The notes: a model not told the origin generated them from the sequence alone. DNA of 64,000 nt from Periplaneta americana (GCF_040183065.1 NC_091132.1:157082102-157146101); one strand, 5' to 3'. Counted from the first letter of the stretch, positions 31,946-44,210 are shown. Program-made: numbers and translations.

Positions 31946-33245
31946 TTACGTTGATGAGTGCATGTCGTACCGAGCAGTTCGAAAGACGGACTTAGGGGAT
32001 GTAAGGTTCAAGATAACTTGAAATAACAGTACATATACAAAACCTTCTCCATTTTTACCCAAAGCTTTAACGAAATTCTTCATTAAACCAAGCTTCATAT
32101 GTAAAGGAGGAAGCAGTACCTTTTTCGGTTTCACTAAAGGGACATACTTGATATTATGTTCTCCTGAGACATAGCTTTCTCTGGGAGGCGAGTTTTTCAC
32201 TATATAGTGTTTTTCGGTCGCTCTACTATCCCACAAACAGAGAAAGCAACTGTATTTTGTGAATCCACCCTGAAATCCGAGCAATAAGGCGACAATTTTC
32301 AAATCTCCGCAGAGTTGCCTGCAGAATGTTTTATATTGGATTGCATCTAGTAACACTGAGAAATTTGTATAAGTTTCCTTCATATCCACTGAATACGCCA
32401 CGGGAATTGATGGTTTAGTGTTTCCATTGTGCAATAACACTGCTTTTAAACATATTTTGGAACAATCTATGAATAACCTCGATTCCTCTGGGATGTGTTG
32501 AAGTCCTAGTTCTTCCACTAAGCCGTCTCTATTTACACACACGCACATAGAATTCTTCATTATAAAATATTTCGAAAACCGTTCATGTCTCTTCCTGTAT
32601 AATGAAATTCTAGTATCTTGTGCTAGCAGGTTCCAGTGTTGTAGTCTAGACCCTAAAATCTCAGCTTGTTTAGTGAGATTAAGATCTCTTATTAAGTCGT
32701 TCAGTTCACATTGTTGAATTAAATGGGGTTCTTTATAATGTTCTGGACTATAGGACGGATCAGAGGATGTTGATGGTTGAGCCAAGTCATCTGTTTGTTC
32801 TACTGGAAGAACCAATTCCTCCAATTGCGAAGGTGGATTAGGAATAGGGAGTTTTTGTTCATGTGGTACAGGTCATATTGCAGATGGAACATTAGAATAT
32901 TCAATTTTAGATCTTATTTTCTTTGAAAATCCCGTAATCTTTGTTAAACAGAAATAACAGTCTTCTGCATTGCTTGTCAGTTCACGCCAGATCATTGGCA
33001 CTGCAAACGGCATACTTCGATTCTTCTCTCCATTCATCCCTTTTGTCAGTTTTGAGTAACATGTTGCAGCACACATGGGGAGCCCATAATTTGTCCTCAT
33101 CACACACATTAAATTCAAAATAGCAATAATATGCTTGTTTTAACTTATCTGATAAAGACCGACGCTGCGATTTTGCCGTAAATTCTCCACATACGTCACA
33201 AAAGCTGTCTGGCGAATTTACACACGCACGACGAGATTTTCTCAT

Positions 33246-35437
33246 TCTGAGAAAGCGTAAATGAACGCGAAGATAAACACTTAAAACCAGCGATACAACT
33301 TGTCACAAACTGAAACAATATTCAACTAATCCTAAAATGGAATCTATTTCACTAAAAGCCCATCCTCTCAGTGCTTTCTGTCGGTCTAGCGCCATAAAGC
33401 AATAAAATAATACAGAATTGATATATATCACCCACTACCCGCCTTATTAATGCAGACTCATGTATTTCAAATAACCTATTCCTTAAAATACACTTCTAGT
33501 ATATTCTGAGCAACAATAAGTTATAAAACGTATGAATATGCTGTATAATCGTTTAAGTAAAGTCCATAGTTCGATACCCGAGTTCTTTGGTAAATTCTTT
33601 TTTTTTTTTTCACAATTTCCAATTTTCCTCTTAAATGGTACGTGATGGAAAATTTTCAAGTTTAGAACCACTATCAGCACACAAAAATTGATCTAAAATG
33701 ACCATTTTCACCCTTGTGACAAAACCCTTTTTGACTAGTGACAGTGATTTTTGGATGGATCATTAAATCCTTAAATGCCTTTTCCCAACAATTTTGCATT
33801 TTGTACTTGGTCACTTTTACAAGAAACCGACGATATGAATCCAAAGTTTTATGTGTCCTGTCAAGATTGACGACTTCAAGTTAAAATAATGAATCCTACA
33901 ATGTCTTTAATTATTGTAAAGTATGGATGCAATGGAATTCTATCAATATTATTTCTATATTGTAATCCAAATATTATTTGTATTTGAACCTCTTCCATGC
34001 AGAAGCATTTTATCAGACGAAATATTTCAATCTTTTTTTTTTTTTAAGAAATATAAGCGTTTATACAAATGTTTATAATAGTTTTTTTCATTATCTCTTT
34101 TCAATTATATTTGTTTTCGTGTTGTATTGTTTTATTCCGATTTTTATTATTTTATTTCGTTTTTCATTATTTTATTTCTTTTTTAATATTTGCTTTCGCA
34201 TTTCCTTATTTGATTTCGTGTTCAATTTTTTCTGTTTTTCATTATTTATTAGGTTTTTTTATTATTTTCGTTTTTTATTTTCTTTTGTTTTCCATTATTG
34301 TATTTATTTTCTTATTATTTCAATTCCGTATTTTATTATTTTATTAGGCCTACGTTTCTATTAAGTTACATCGTTTTTAATATCATATCTAGTTTTTATT
34401 CTGTTCTTTCTCATTTTATTTCGGTTACTACTATTTTATCTCTGTTTCAGTTATTTGATTTCGGTTTTCATTACTCGATTTAGTTTTTTGTTTCTCTTTT
34501 ATTATTTTATTTTGCTTTTTAATATTTTATCTATGATACCGGTAGAAAACCGTTATTTTTGTGAATTCGGAGTATTTTGTCACTGATGTCAATGATTTAA
34601 GGCAGTGCGTTGTCATCTATTACAGGAACATTAAACGATGTGGTATGTGAGTTCGCCATCTGGTAGAAGAAAAAACCGATGTGCATCTATTTATTATTCA
34701 ATGATGTGTTTGTCTAGACAATAATAGATCTAAAATATTATCTTAACTTTTTAATGTCATTGACTTTTTATTAATGAAAAATAATTACGTTTCAGTCTTT
34801 CTATTTATCTTGTTTTCTTCCATTTTATATTTATCGAAATTCCTTTAATACTGCGTTGGCAGTATTGTATCCAAGTTTTCTGTTAGAAGTTAGAGTGCGT
34901 GGCAATTGCGGATTGAAGTTGAAGTATATGTTGTTATTATTCGTTCTGATATAGAATTAGTGTTTCGTTTATTTTCTGTGTGACATTTTATTAGTCGCTT
35001 GTGTTTCCGTGGTTTGTTGTGTGAATCGTAGAAATAATTTGTTAAACCGTTTTGTTTTAATAGTTATTCTACTTTGTGTCTTCCTAACCTTCCATGTAAG
35101 TATTTGGTCGATGATTGTTGAGTTCTCAGACAAAACATTTCGTGGATTATAAGAATTAAGTGTACGAAATGATATTTAGTAATTACTTGCATTGTAACAT
35201 TAAAGGCAGTGGCGCAGCCAGGATTTTAATTAGGGACATAGGAGAGGGTGCTAATATGAGACAAATGCTTGCAAGAACAGGACACTGCTTAAATCACGAC
35301 CGTTTACAGCCTATATTGTGAATGAATCCAATGAATGGACAATTAACGGAAGCTGTGAATCAGACTGATGCATTTGAAATCTTCATTAAGCCTACTTGAT
35401 TTCCATGACAATAGGAGTGCATTAGAGTACACAGGTA
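33246..35437. other. No recognisable gene; T-rich low-complexity block 34030-34520
   Basis: The T-rich block reads like repeated TTTCGTTTTTCATTATTTTA. It keeps two frames open with Phe/Ile/Leu-rich pseudo-peptides of 60-128 codons, which are artefacts. GGCAGTGGCGCAGCCAGG near 35203 resembles the start of common dispersed insect repeats, but I cannot delimit one. Confidence 0.5.
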
Positions 35438-35714
35438 CTATCGGTGACTCAGGAGAAGACGAGAGCGGACTGAGGAGGAAGGGATGTGAACAGATAACGT
35501 ACAACACGTGCAATATTTGTACTGCAGTAAGCGGAAACATTGGGTCTCCTTCTGTTCAACTTAGTTTTAATTTCCATACGCATTGTTACTCATGTTTCCT
35601 GCACAAGTAATAACCTGGCTACTGGGATGCTTATCTGAGCGATGTTTATAATAATCAACAGCGATAGTCAAGAAGGTCACATTTCTTCTGCTCGTCTTCT
35701 CCTGAGTAACGGAC
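35438..35714. repeat. Inverted repeat pair, ~28-bp arms
   Basis: TGACTCAGGAGAAGACGAG at 35446 pairs with CTCGTCTTCTCCTGAGTAAC at 35692. The arms enclose about 220 bp of non-coding DNA, perhaps a small non-autonomous transposon. Confidence 0.55.
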
Positions 35715-37904
35715 AGTAAGTGTCGAACTATTGTTATGATGAAATTATTTGTGCTGCGAACTAAAATCACGTGTTTATCACTATATACATCTCACAGAAT
35801 CCAATGAAGGAGAAGAAAAATCGGGATAAATTTCAGGACACGGATTCCTTCCTTTCCCTCTTACTTCAAAATTCCAACCTTGTGCAAAAAGAACAGATTT
35901 GTCTGTGTTTGTTGATTGTAAATCATCATGCTTACGAAAATGCACTAAAATTTCAGTATGCAGCATGCTTCACCATGAACTGAACCCGGGCTATGTTATG
36001 AATGATGATGATGATGATGATGATGATGATATGTGAACTACTAAGAATTGGTTGCTCAGTGTAGGATTGCACAAATACCGTCAGTTTTGTGTTATTTTTA
36101 TTTTCCAGAGAGGAATACCCATTGAATCTAGACCACGCTTAATTTTTTTAGAAATTCTGATGATTTGCTGTGACTTTCTGCAGTTTGTGTTAACATTATT
36201 GACTGCGCTGATGATTTCTTTTTATCATCATTCTCGATAGCAAGTTTGCTATTTGCAGCTAGGATGAGAAGAGTGGAAGTGAAAGTCATCATGAAATGGA
36301 AAATATCGTTATCTGTACAGAATTTAGAAAGAAAAGAAGATAGGCCTATTCCTTTAGTGTCCCATCTGGCGGAATCCCAGAAAGTCTTAATACTTTATTA
36401 ATGTTGTGTTTTGTATTTGTAAACTGAGAAACAGATGATTGGTGTGAGCAGCTTTCCCTCTCTAAAACCTCTTTGAAGATTCCAGCTTACAGTCTGATCT
36501 GGAATTGCTCTTCCATGAAAAATATATTTCACTTACCTTTACTGTAAATGAGCATGGCAAGAGAAACTACAAAATAAAATAAAATGGAATTATAATCAAT
36601 TTAATTCAAAACAAGAACAAAAATTAAAATCAATAGCAAAAAAAAGCCAAGAATGTACTACCAAAACTGCAAGAATTAATTTAACCTAAAAACGAAACAA
36701 GTTCAAAAGTGAACAAATTGATCTTAAAAACTGTGAGTTTTACAACCAGAAATCAATGTTCAATATTTATGTATATATGAACATTGTCTGTAACTTCTTA
36801 CATACAAAGTGACATGCTGACAAGATCCAGGCCTTGGTGATTATGGTACTATTGTTCTAGCAGTGCTGATATTCTAAGATTTGTAAAGAAGCAACTTTAG
36901 GTTCCCTTGATCACAAATTTGTAAAATTGTTGCAAATGTCTTACTTACAAATGCCTTTTAAGGAACCCACAGGTTCAAGAGGACTATAAATATGAGAGGG
37001 GTTCATAAGCCGGATTAAGTGTAATCTGTCAAGAAGCTTCTCACAATTACAAGAGGTGCGCCACAAGCAAACAAAAAATTGCGGGAATTTCAAAAGACTT
37101 CTCTTCACCTCCCCTCTGTAGTAGTAGTAGTAGTAGTAGTAGTAGTATTGTTTACAATTTCAAGACTTCCGCCGATAATTATTTACAAATTCTCTGCACC
37201 TCTACGTGAATTATTTACAAATTCTCTCCGTTATATATAGTGGTTATATCAATGTTTGAAATGTAACCATTCCTATTAAAATTATTATTATTATTTTTTT
37301 GTTGGAATAAAGATCTTGAGCCAACACCATCAGCATTTTCAGAACGTGATATGCCAGGAAGTGAAGGTAGGAAAAGAGCTGTGAGATATGAAATGAATTA
37401 GACTTGACCAGACGAATCTGCTGTGGTTAGAATGCATTAAATTTATTTGTGTAACAATATATTTTTTTTTTCATAAACATACAAGATATTTTGTTACAAT
37501 TAACTTCTACTGTTTTATTGCAATACAGAAAAGATTTCATGATCCTATGTTCACTATTAGTACAATACTATAATTAATATAATTGATGTCATAGGAAACT
37601 GTACAAAAAAAAAAATCATATGTATACTTAAGTATGTTGAAAATGAGAGATTATTTCATGAAAAAATATTTCAAGTCAGTTTCTTTCATTTTCTTAAATG
37701 TCTAGATTTATTTTCAGTTATTATTGTGTTATGAAGAAAATAATTTCAAATTAGCCTATCCTCAGTAGAAATCGGAGTCTGCAATGCTGTATTCTTTTTG
37801 TCTTGTACAAATAAATATTGATGTTTCAAATAAGCGGTTACAATGTGTTAAGCCTTGTGATAACACTGAAGAGACATACATTTTTTTTTTAAGATTAACA
37901 CTTA
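35715..37904. other. No recognisable gene; (GAT)n at 36003-36030, (GTA)n at 37119-37147
   Basis: AT-rich DNA with two trinucleotide runs. The short frames do not show domains. Confidence 0.5.
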
Positions 37905-40900
37905 ATAGCATTATGCCAATCCATGTATTGTGGGTCCCTACCACCACGGCATGGCGCATCCTCAGGTTGCAGATAGATAAGACGGCCTCCAGATATGGAG
38001 GGTAGCTGTGAATATATTGAATAAGCAGTCGTGGACAGGCGATAAGGGTGGTGCTCCAGCTTGGGGGTTGGGTGAAGGGCTAACAACCCATCACCGTAAA
38101 AAAACAGCTTGTTACGAAACCTAACAATAAGCCTCGGAATGGGACTGATTCTCCAGCACGACCACAGCAAAGGAAAAAGGTTATAAGATTTGGTACATGG
38201 AACGTAACTAGTCTTTATAGAACAGGAGGGGTAACATTAGTAGCAAAAGAACTAGCTAGATATAGTGGGAGTACAAGAGGTTAGGTTAGATGGGAATGGT
38301 ATATCACAAATATGCGATTACTACTTGTATTATGGGGAAGGAAATGATAATCACCAATTACGAACAGGATTCTTTGTACATGAAAGAATAAAATCAGCAG
38401 TAAAAAAGGTCGAATTTATCAGTGATAGGTTATCGTATTTAGTACTTAAGGGTAGATGGTGCGATATCGTAGTTATAAATGCTCACACCCCTACAGAAGA
38501 GAAAGACGACCATATAAAGGATAGCTTCTATGAGGAATTGGAACACACTTTTGATCAGTTACCTAGATATCACATGAAAGTTTTATTGGGGGATTTCAAT
38601 GCTAAAGTAGGACGGCAGAATATTTTTAAACCAACAATTGGAAAAGAGAGACTACATGTAAGTAGTAATGACAATGGAGTTAGGTTAGTCAACTTTGCCA
38701 CATCAAAAAATTTAATTGTCAAGAGTACAACATTGCCCCACAAGGATATACATAAATATACGTGGACTTCTCCAGACGGAATGACACATAACCAGATAGA
38801 TCACATCTTGATAGATAAAATAAGGCACACTAGTATAGTAGACATTCGAACATTCAGGGGGGCAGACTGTAACTCTGACCATTATTTGGTGATTGGAGAA
38901 TTAAGAGAAAGACTATCAGTAGCCAAGCGAGCAGAGCAACAAGCTAATATTAGTAGATTCAATATTCTGAAATTAAAGGACGGAGAAACTAAGCAACGTT
39001 AGCAGGTTGAAATTTCAAATAGGTTTGCTGCTTTAGCAACTGCTGAAGAAGCTGAGGAAGAGTTAGATGTTAATAGCGTGTGGGACAATATCCGAGATAA
39101 TATCAAAATTGCAGCTGAGCAGAGCATAGGTTATCATGAAACTAAGAAAAAGGAACCGTGGTTTGATGAAGATTGTTCCATTGTAGTAGATAGAAGGAAA
39201 CAGGCAAAATTGAAATTCTTACAGGATCCAATCGTTGAGAATAGAGATAATTATTTCAATGAAAGACGGGAAGCAAGTCGTACACTTAGGAATAAAAAGC
39301 GAGATTACTTGAAGGAAAAACTGAATGAAATAGAAACAAACAGTAAGAATAAAAACATTCGAGATTTATATAAGGGTATAAAGGAATTTAAAAACGGATA
39401 TCAGGCAAAGGTAAACGTGATCAAGGATGAGAATGGTGACTTGCTTGCAGACTCTCATTCAATCCTGAATAGATGGAAAAACTATTTTGGGCAACTACTA
39501 AATACACATAGGCCAAATAGAAATGATCAGGACGAAATTCAAATACAAACTGCTGAGCCATTTATGCCGGAACCCACACTCTCTGAAGTCGAAATTTCGA
39601 TAGAAAATCTGAAAAAGTACAAGTCTCCAGGTATTGATCAAATTCCAGCAGAATTAATACAAGAGGGTGGAAGGGCATTATCTAGCGAAATTTATAAACT
39701 TGTACTTGCAATTTGGGGAAAGCAAAATTGTACCAGAACAATTGAAGGAGTACATAATCGTACTTATTTTTAAGAAGGGGGACAAGACTAATTGTAGTAA
39801 CTTTCGAGGAATAGCACTTTTGTTGACGTCGTACAAAATTTTGTCGAATATCCTTTTGAGAAGATTAACTCCATATGTAGATGAAATTATTGGGGAACAT
39901 CAGTGTGGTTTTAGGCGTAATAGATCGACTATTGATCAGATATTTTGTATTCGACAGATATTGGAGAAAAAATGGGAGTATAAGGGTACAGTACATCAAT
40001 TATTCATAGATTTCAAAAAAGCGTATGACTCAGTTAAGAGAGAAGTTTTATATAATATTCTTATTGAATTTTGGTATTCCCAAGAAACTAGTTCGATTAA
40101 TTAAAATGTGTCTTAGTGAAACTTACAGCAGTGTTCGTATAGGCCAGTTTCTATCTGATGCTTTTCCAATTCACTGCGGGCTAAAGCAGGGAGATGCACT
40201 ATCACCTTTACTTTTTAACTTCGCTCTAGAATATGCCATTAGGAAAGTTCAGGATAACACAGAGGGTTTGGAATTGAACGGGTTACATCAGCTTCTTTTC
40301 TGTGTGGATGACGTGAATATGTTAGGAGAAAATCCATGAACGATTAGGGGAAACACGGAAATTCTAGTTGAAGCAAGTAAAGCGATTGAGTTGGAAGAAA
40401 ACTCGAAAAGACTAAGTATGTGATTATGTCTCGTGACCAGAATATAGTACGAAATGGAACTATAAATATTGGATATTTATCCTTCGAAGAGGTGGAAAAA
40501 TTCAAATATCTTGGAGCAACAGTAACAAACATAAATGACACTCGGGAGGAAATTAAACGCAGAATAAATATGGGAAATGCGTGTTATTATTCGGTTGAGA
40601 AGCTTTTGTCATCTAGTCTTCTGTCAAAAAATCTGAAAGTTAGAATTTATAGAACAGTTATATTACCGGTTGTTCTGTATGGTTGTGAAACTTGGACTCT
40701 CACTTTGAGAGAAGAACAGAGATTAAGGGTGTTTGAGAATAAGGTTCTTAGGAAAATATTTGGGGCTAAGAGGGATGAAGTTACAGGAGAATGGAGAAAG
40801 TTACACAACACAGAGCTGCACGCATTGTATACTTCACCTGACATAATTAGGACCATAAAATCCAGACGTTTGAGATGGGCAGGACATGTAGCACGTATGG

Positions 40901-41140
40901 GCGAATCCAGAAATGCATATAGAGTGTTAGTTGGGAGGCCGGAGGGCAAAAGACCTTTGGGGAGGCCGAGACGTAGATGGGAGGATATTAAAATGGATTT
41001 GAGGGCGGTAGGATATGATGGTAGAGACTGGATTAATCTTGCTCAGGATAGGAACCAATGGCGGGCTTATGTGAGGGCGGCAATGAACCTCCAGGTTCCT
41101 TAAAAGCCAGTAAGTAAGTAAGTAAGTAAGTAAGTAAGCA
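37905..41140 (+). mobile_element. RTE-clade LINE, nearly full length, degenerate
   Basis: A ~290-bp leader, one ORF with APE endonuclease and reverse transcriptase, a C-terminal region typical of RTE elements, and a 3' end made of GTAA tandem repeats (about 41110-41140) directly after the stop. Related minus-strand pieces occur at 42725-43290 and 44994-46610. RTE elements lack RNase H and have a very short 3' UTR, as here. The exact 5' end is a guess from where leader-like sequence begins. Confidence 0.8.
38190..41103 (+). pseudogene. RTE ORF: endonuclease and reverse transcriptase, multiple lesions
   Basis: Endonuclease segment: RFGTWNVTSLYRTGG at 38189, a short deletion/frameshift near 38262, then GVQEVRLDG, INAHTPTEEKD, LLGDFNAKVG and DCNSDHYLVIGE. 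A stop at 39001 breaks the link to the next segment (39003-39773). That segment leads into the reverse transcriptase with [16 protein letters not shown]. Frameshifts follow near 39725 and 40075. Then come [49 protein letters not shown] and [15 protein letters not shown], where the expected Y-A-D-D is C-V-D-D. The stop there (40337) is followed by an open C-terminus, 40420-41103. It includes VLYGCETWTL, RRLRWAGHVARMGE and GRPRRRWEDIKMDL. At least six lesions make the copy dead. Confidence 0.85.
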
Positions 41141-41439
41141 AGCATTAGGCCAATTTGTTCGTAATTTTCTACATTGAATTCTAGACTGTGTGTGGGAATA
41201 TTGGAGAGCAAGAGAGTTGATGGGTTTATTGAAAAAACTGAGCATCAGTTAACAACATTAAATGTTATATGTTATTGAGCACTATATATCTAGCATCTAC
41301 AACTGAATTTACTTCCTTTATGGTATGATTTTGTCGTTTGATTTTGAAATATTCTAGCCGCTAGTGTAATCGTCATTGTGTTTAAATTACATGAAATGTT
41401 AACTAGGATATATAGTACCTTTCACAGGCTTTATTTAAA
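41141..41439. other. Spacer between RTE tail and P-element remnant
   Basis: No feature recognised. Confidence 0.4.
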
Positions 41440-42480
41440 GTGTCGAGAAGATGGCTGGTGTGTTTGACACACAACCTTGGCCACAATCAGTATCATACAT
41501 TAGCATATTACCACGATCACTTTTCCGCATCCAGTTTCACAAGCACATGTAAAGTCAAGTCCAAAGGCACACAACTCTTCAAATCTTAGTGTGAAATTTT
41601 TATTCTGATACACCATCAGTGCTAAGAGTAACACCTACTAAGATGAAGAAGCTTGACATTGCCCCAGACGTTTCTTCACTTAGAATGCAGACAGAAATAG
41701 TTGAACAACATTCACTGTCGTTCTCTTCTGGAAAGACAGTAACACCAAAATGAGGAAAATGAGGAGTCTTCGCATCCAATTGTATTGCTAGAGTATGGAA
41801 AGGGAAAACAAGGTACCGGTATGAGAAGAACTGAAGACAGAACAAGCCCTGTGCACAATGAGACAAGTTGTGCCTGAGCAATTATATGAATCAGTAAAGA
41901 AATTGTACCAGCTCATGTTCACGATTTGCACAGGGATGTCACTGATCATCAGAATTGAAACCCCTTAATATCCCATTTACGTACAAACTCCAAGTGCAAC
42001 AGAATTTTCAGAAAGTCGTTGAAATTTCCTTCTAAAGCCACTTTTCTACATAAGTTTGCTAAATATACAAATGATGCTGATTAGATGAGCTAAACCAAGC
42101 TTGTAAGAGAATGACTGCCAGGTGAGCTGTGCTGTCACATATGCAATGAAATACCACTAAGTATCAGTTTAACCTGTAACATTAACAATGAGGATACTGC
42201 TGGTGGATTTGAAAGATTTGGAAAACACTCATTATCAGGCAAAACTGTAAATCAGGTGCTTGTGTTTATTGCAGTTTGTCATAATTACAAGCAGGTACAG
42301 AATTATTTTGTAACAAATTCCGATACTCCTGATACATATCTAGTAGACCTTATTTTCAATGCAATTCTGACATTACAGAACGTTGGCTTTAAAGTACTCG
42401 TAATAGCAACTGTACATGACCATAGGGTTAATAATCAAAAAAATATCTGGCTTGGGTGAAACCAGATCAATCATTTTATT
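41440..42480 (+). pseudogene. P-element-type transposase remnant (THAP end and RNase H-like start)
   Basis: Near 41500-41590 the plus strand gives YHDHFSASSFTSTC and KGTQLF, like the end of a THAP domain (C-x2-H-F, then F, then K-G-x-x-L). From 42190 another frame reads GGFERFGKHSLSGKTVNQVLVF, YKQVQNYFVTNSDTPDTYLV and ILTLQNVGFKVLVIATVHDH. This matches the first part of the P-element/THAP9 RNase H-like domain (ALVFMVRGI, W-K-Q-P-x-x-Y-F, Q-x-x-G-L-K-V-V-A-x-x-C-D-Q). Many stops are present. Further P-element pieces are at 43491-43680 (plus) and 43924-44210 (minus). Confidence 0.6.
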
Positions 42481-42549
42481 CAGCAAATGGTTAGATAATT
42501 GTGGAATTTTTTTTTACACAAACCATCTTTAAAATGTACTCGAAATACA

Positions 42550-42722
42550 CTATGCGCCAAATTATACAGTACCAGTACTGGAACAATATGTTACTGTTAT
42601 TTGTTGTTGTTAGTTATCGGGATGATAATGTAAATGTTCAAAATGTGCTCCATTGCGCTGTAGACAGTGTTCATAACGATCACACAGATTTTGAAACCGT
42701 TTCCTGACACACTTTCAGATTT
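42550..42722 (-). pseudogene. Mariner 3' end with C-terminus
   Basis: The minus strand encodes CVRKRFQNLCDRYEHCLQRN, then GAHFEHLHYHPDN and a stop. This is the C-terminus of the same mariner family as 3297-4095 and 44262-44993. The terminal phrase ATGCGCCAAATTATACAGTA at 42553 matches ATGCGCCAAAATATACAGTA at 44265, the 5' end of the plus-strand copy. These are therefore the family's inverted ends. Confidence 0.8.
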
Positions 42723-42724
42723 TT

Positions 42725-43290
42725 TGACAGCAGACTAGATGACAAAAGCTTCTCAACCGAATAATAATATGAATTTTCCATATTTATTCTGTGTTTAATT
42801 TCCTCCCGAGTGTCGTTTATATTTGTTACTGTTGCTCCAAGATATTTGAATTTTTCACCTCTTCGAAAGATAAAACTCCAATTTTTATGTATACATTTCG
42901 TACAATAAATTGGTCACGAGACATATTCATATACTTTGTCTTTTCGGGATTTACTCCCAAGTCGACCTGGTTGGCAAGTTGGTATAGCGCTGGCCTTCTA
43001 TGCCCAAGGTTGCGGGTTCGATCCCGGGCCAGGTCGATGGCATTTAAGTGTGCTTAAATGCGACAGGCTCATGTCAGTAGATTTACTGGCATGTAAAAGA
43101 ACTCCTGCGGGACAAAATTCCGGCACATCCGGCGACGCTGATATAACCTCTGCAGTTGCGAGCGTCGTTAAATAAAACATAACTTTATCTTTACTCCCAA
43201 ACCTATCGTTTTACTTGCTTCAAGTAAAATTTACATGTTTTCCCTAATCGTTTGTGGATTTTCTCCTAACATATTCACGTCATCCACATA
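42725..43290 (-). pseudogene. RTE fragment (RT core to C-terminal region), split by a SINE
   Basis: Minus strand from 43290: [19 protein letters not shown], then ITIGLGVN-type sequence and PEKTKYM. After the SINE (42961-43189) it continues MSRDQ, EEVKKFKYLGATVTNIND and REEIK, and ends near KLLSSSLL at about 42730. It begins exactly where the other minus-strand piece (44994-46610) stops, so the two once formed one element. Confidence 0.8.
42961..43189 (+). mobile_element. tRNA-derived SINE, family A, complete, 11-bp target duplication
   Basis: It is flanked by TTTACTCCCAA at 42950-42960 and 43190-43200. The head has an A-box (TTGGCAAGTTGGTATAGCG) and a B-box (GGTTCGATCCC) at 43013. The body ends in TAAATAAAACATAACTTTATC. 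It sits inside the RTE fragment, so it is younger than that insertion. Confidence 0.9.
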
Positions 43291-43490
43291 GGAAATGGTG
43301 TGCTAGGTCCGTATTTCATTGAGGATGATGATGGTATACTTCTTACTGTTACCTAGGAAAGTTATAGGAACATGGTGGTCAGGCCATTTATTCAGGATCT
43401 AAGAAGATTTTGTCGTGCCAGGAACATTCAGACGAATAGACAATGATTCCAATAAGACGGGGTGACCTGCCACACCGCTCGACAGTCAGG
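43291..43490 (+). pseudogene. Mariner catalytic segment (C-half), plus strand
   Basis: It begins TGGTGTGCT (the codons for W-C-A) and continues GPYFIEDDDGILLTVT, SYRNMVVRPFIQDLRRFCRA and NIQTNRQ, then a stop-riddled F-Q-x-DG-V-TCHTARQS, the second catalytic Asp block. The sequence normally preceding it lies at 44262-44993, downstream and also in plus orientation, and ends in the same TGGTGTGCT. Confidence 0.75.
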
Positions 43491-43685
43491 ATGAAGTTTG
43501 TATTGATTTTCTTGCATCTACTTGTAATTCTGATTGTAAAAGATATTTGGTTTCATTGTTCACAAGAGTGCTGATTCATGCAAGATTACGTAGAATGAAT
43601 GAAAAACTGTCAAGTGATGACAACGAAAAGGAAGAAAAGAAAATGAAAAAAGTTTTGCATCAATAAATTGGAGTCTTATATAATA
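43491..43685 (+). pseudogene. P-element transposase C-terminus fragment
   Basis: The plus strand reads DEVCIDFLASTCNSDCKRY, then LVSLFTRVLIHARLRRMNEK and KKMKKVLHQ, with a stop at 43666. The pattern F-x-R-V-x-I-H-x-x-L-x-x-x-N followed by lysines is like the C-terminus of P-element/THAP9 transposases. Confidence 0.5.
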
Positions 43686-43923
43686 TAATTTCATATTATA
43701 TTTATGCTATTGTATATTAGCAGTTTATTGGTGCAGATGGTTTTTGGTTCTTATTTTTTTTTTACATCAGAGACATATCTTCATTCAGTTGTCTGAGTCT
43801 TGCATTGATTTAACATTATAGTGAGAAAAAATAATTTTTGCAGGCATAGTTACAGTGTGAAAGAAAATCAAAATTAACACTGTTATGAATAAAGCTCATT
43901 AAATTGCTTTACTACATCTTTCT

Positions 43924-44210
43924 ATGACACGAGATTTTCTAAGCCATTATGAAACATTTTGGTCATCAATGTTATACATGTCCATGTTTCCTACAAATTC
44001 TGCTCTATGTGCTGCATCTCCTGCATGTACTGCCAGTGTTGGCAAGCAAGAAATGTCTGCAGCTACTGAATGGCTTAATGTCCGTGCTGCTGTCCTTACT
44101 GTCATCAGTCTCAATACACTTGCATACACATGTTTATCATTAATTCTTGTTAACTGAAACTGATTATCTTTGTCAAATTTGAATACTAAAGACCTATATG
44201 TTTCCATTTT
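43924..44210 (-). pseudogene. P-element GTP-binding insertion domain fragment
   Basis: Minus strand from 44207: METYRSLVFKFDKDNQFQLT, RINDKHVYAS, MTVRTAARTLSHSVAADIS, HRAEFVGNMDMYNIDDQN. P-element transposases have K-M-x-V-x-x-A-x-x-x-L-S-x-S-V-A, then T-A-E-F-x-x-x-x-D-x-x-F-D-x-x-N at this place. It lies inverted relative to the other P-element pieces at 41440-42480 and 43491-43685. Confidence 0.6.

Larger units (their letters stand above)
30936..33245 (-). pseudogene. Pseudogene of a multicopy insect family (cysteine-rich N-terminus)
   Basis: Minus strand from 33245: MRKSRRACVNSPDSFCDVCG, then CYFEFNVCDEDKLWAPHVCC (a C-x2-C and paired-Cys zinc-binding module). After a frameshift near 33020 it continues PMIWRELTSNAEDCYFCLTK and a stop at about 32873. 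A 292-codon body (32824-31946) includes RLFIDCSKICLKAVLLHNGN, CGDLKIVALLLGFQGG, YSCFLCLWDSR and LPPLHMKLGLMKNFVKALGK. The C-terminal part (31262-30936) includes SHLDFFPENLGAVSDEEGERFHQD in sequence order. I recognise the same order of motifs from many near-identical hypothetical proteins in arthropods, which suggests a transposon-derived family. Its function is unknown to me. About 680 bp between body and C-terminus is foreign, including a SINE. Confidence 0.7.

Noticed and set aside
33978..34483. Phe/Ile/Leu-rich frames suggestive of a membrane protein
   Set aside because: Produced by a T-rich low-complexity tract; neighbouring frames look the same.
42961..43080. tRNA gene
   Set aside because: A- and B-boxes are present but the head continues into a SINE body bounded by a target duplication; no acceptor stem closes. 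The same holds for the heads at 1-165, 31395-31562, 46880-47132, 48543-48798 and 58150-58498.
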